A DNA stretch of 64,000 nt from Fusobacteria bacterium ZRK30 (GTDB lineage Bacteria > Fusobacteriota > Fusobacteriia > Fusobacteriales > Fusobacteriaceae). Every line of letters starts with the position of its first letter. Position 1 is the first letter of the stretch. Location: positions 1,178,001 to 1,242,000 of the forward strand of contig CP102405.1 of the NCBI GenBank assembly GCA_024628785.1. Direction: 5' to 3'. Shown in pieces: positions 62,913 to 64,000 of the stretch. The notes below the pieces were generated by a model. The model had not been told where the DNA came from, searched no databases, and saw only the letters and a list, made by a program, of their open reading frames with translations. A program made the position numbers and the translations under genes.

Positions 62913-64000
62913 ATGAAAAATATCTTAGGTAGAGAAGTACCTGATAACATAAAAGGTTATGGAGAAGTAAAACACTATGATGGATACTTAGCATCTAAAG
63001 GAACAAAAACTAAAAGATCAATTAAATTGACTAATGTTTTACCTGGGGATGAAAAATTACACGATAATTTAGATACAGTACTGGATAAATTACCGTTAAA
63101 AGACGGAATGGTAGTTTCATTTCATCATCATTTAAGAAATGGAGATTTTGTCTTAAATATGGTAATGGAAAAGATCGCAGCTAGAGGTTATAAAGATATA
63201 ACGATTGCAGCAAGTTCAATTTTTCCATGTCACGGTGAATTAGTAGAATTGATAGAAAAAAAAGTAGTGACTAGTATATATGCTGCTTATATCTCAGGAC
63301 CGGTAGCAGAAGCTATCTCAGCCGGGAAATTGGAAAACCCAGCAGTAATGCATACTCATGGTGGAAGAGCCAGAATAATGGAATCAGGAGACCTGAGTAT
63401 AGATATAGCCTTTATAGCAGCTCCTACATCAGATGACTATGGAAACATAAATGGTGTAGACGGAAAATCAGCTTGTGGAGCATTGGGATATGCATATACA
63501 GATGCAGAAACTGCTGATATTACAGTGGCTATCACAGATAACTTGGTAGAATATCCAAATACAACTATTGATATTCCTCAAACACTTATAGATTATGTAG
63601 TAGTGGTAGATGCTATAGGAGATCCAAACGGAATCGTATCTGGAACTACTCAAATTACTAAAAATCCAATCGGATTAAAAATAGCAAATATGACTACAGA
63701 ATTAATTAAAAACTCCGGTTACTTTAAAGATGGAATGAGTTTTCAGACTGGAGCCGGAGGAGTATCTCTAGCAGTAGCAGCAGACATGAAAGCTGAGATG
63801 ATCGAAAATAATATCAAAGGAAGTTTTGCTTCTGGAGGGATAACAGGTTATATAGTAGACATGTATAAAGAGGGGTTATTCAAATCACTATTTGATGTAC
63901 AGTGTTTTGACTTGGCAGCTATAAAATCAGCTAAGGAAAATCCGGGACATATGACTATGTCGGCATCTATGTATGCAAATGCAGACAATAAAGGGTCTGT
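62913..64000 (+). CDS. citF: Citrate/citramalate lyase alpha subunit, 5' part
   Basis: CoA-transferase-type subunit that moves the acyl group onto the carrier protein. The window ends inside the gene: 362 codons are visible of about 500. The start MKNILGREVPDNIKGYGEVKHYDGYL follows AAAAGGAG. Family segments DGMVVSFHHHLRNGDFVLNMV, SSIFPCH, VMHTHGGRARIMESG and GAGGVSLAVA are seen. Last visible gene of the methylaspartate route; mesaconase (fumarase-like) would be expected beyond the edge. Confidence 0.93.
   Translation, partial: MKNILGREVPDNIKGYGEVKHYDGYLASKGTKTKRSIKLTNVLPGDEKLHDNLDTVLDKLPLKDGMVVSFHHHLRNGDFVLNMVMEKIAARGYKDITIAASSIFPCHGELVELIEKKVVTSIYAAYISGPVAEAISAGKLENPAVMHTHGGRARIMESGDLSIDIAFIAAPTSDDYGNINGVDGKSACGALGYAYTDAETADITVAITDNLVEYPNTTIDIPQTLIDYVVVVDAIGDPNGIVSGTTQITKNPIGLKIANMTTELIKNSGYFKDGMSFQTGAGGVSLAVAADMKAEMIENNIKGSFASGGITGYIVDMYKEGLFKSLFDVQCFDLAAIKSAKENPGHMTMSASMYANADNKGS

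Noticed and set aside
1..64000. tRNA or rRNA genes
   Set aside because: I looked for TPsiC-type segments and rRNA cores on both strands and saw none; a covariance search would be decisive.

Overview
This AT-rich window comes from a diderm, strictly fermentative bacterium, most likely a member of the Fusobacteriota (Fusobacteriaceae; a marine genus such as Psychrilyobacter, Ilyobacter or Propionigenium would fit). The reasons are a B12-dependent methylaspartate route for glutamate fermentation with citramalate lyase, a selenocysteine-containing reductase of the glycine/sarcosine/betaine type, a reverse rubrerythrin, an outer-membrane beta-barrel protein and GmhA (an outer envelope), next to Firmicutes-like regulators and promoters (TTGACA, 17 bp, TATAAT-like). 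The genus is inferred, not proven.

Layout. 1-1.4 kb: end of ilvE and a YczE/YitT-like membrane protein. 1.5-7.1 kb: a peptidoglycan-sugar salvage cluster (lipoprotein GH3 hexosaminidase, MurQ, MurP, MupG-like 6-phospho-muramidase). 7.2-11.3 kb: GH13 glucosidase, a DUF4097-like secreted protein, a LysR regulator with GmhA. 11.4-16.6 kb: ROK repressor divergent from galK-galM-galT with a clear promoter and operator. 16.7-17.7 kb: an Mpv17-like membrane protein and a stand-alone structured RNA that looks like 6S RNA. 17.7-23.3 kb: rapZ-uvrC, then response regulator, lipoprotein and PP2C phosphatase. 23.5-28.4 kb: YgjV-GNAT fusion, purine nucleoside phosphorylase and a BMP-type nucleoside ABC transporter. 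28.6-33.7 kb: radical SAM protein, a small terminated transcript, DUF3870 protein, glutamate racemase, a MORN-repeat lipoprotein and a MATE pump.

33.8-39.5 kb: GntR regulator, grdX, a pyruvoyl-type substrate-binding subunit and its selenoprotein partner (in-frame UGA with a hairpin behind it), a YkvI-like transporter, then a decayed IS3-family transposase tail and the beheaded C-terminus of a sodium-dependent transporter. 39.5-44.9 kb: outer-membrane protein, rubrerythrin, GyrI-like protein, copper ATPase CopA and CsoR. 45-52.5 kb: pabABC, Prc protease, POT peptide transporter, cysteine synthase. 52.6-54.4 kb: an RHH-WYL regulator and a compact, apparently inactive chorismate-synthase-like protein.

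54.7-64 kb: glutamate mutase (glmS-glmL-glmE), Na+/glutamate symporter, a second glutamate racemase, methylaspartate ammonia-lyase and citramalate/citrate lyase citD-citE-citF (cut by the window end). Together these take up glutamate, racemise the D form, rearrange it to 3-methylaspartate, deaminate it to mesaconate and finally split citramalate to acetate and pyruvate; the mesaconate hydratase is not in the window.

The most interesting items are the active-site-less AroC-like protein, the selenoprotein reductase B-type operon of unknown substrate with its transposon scar, the 6S-like RNA, the second terminated small transcript, the bacterial Mpv17-like protein and the racemase embedded in a catabolic operon.
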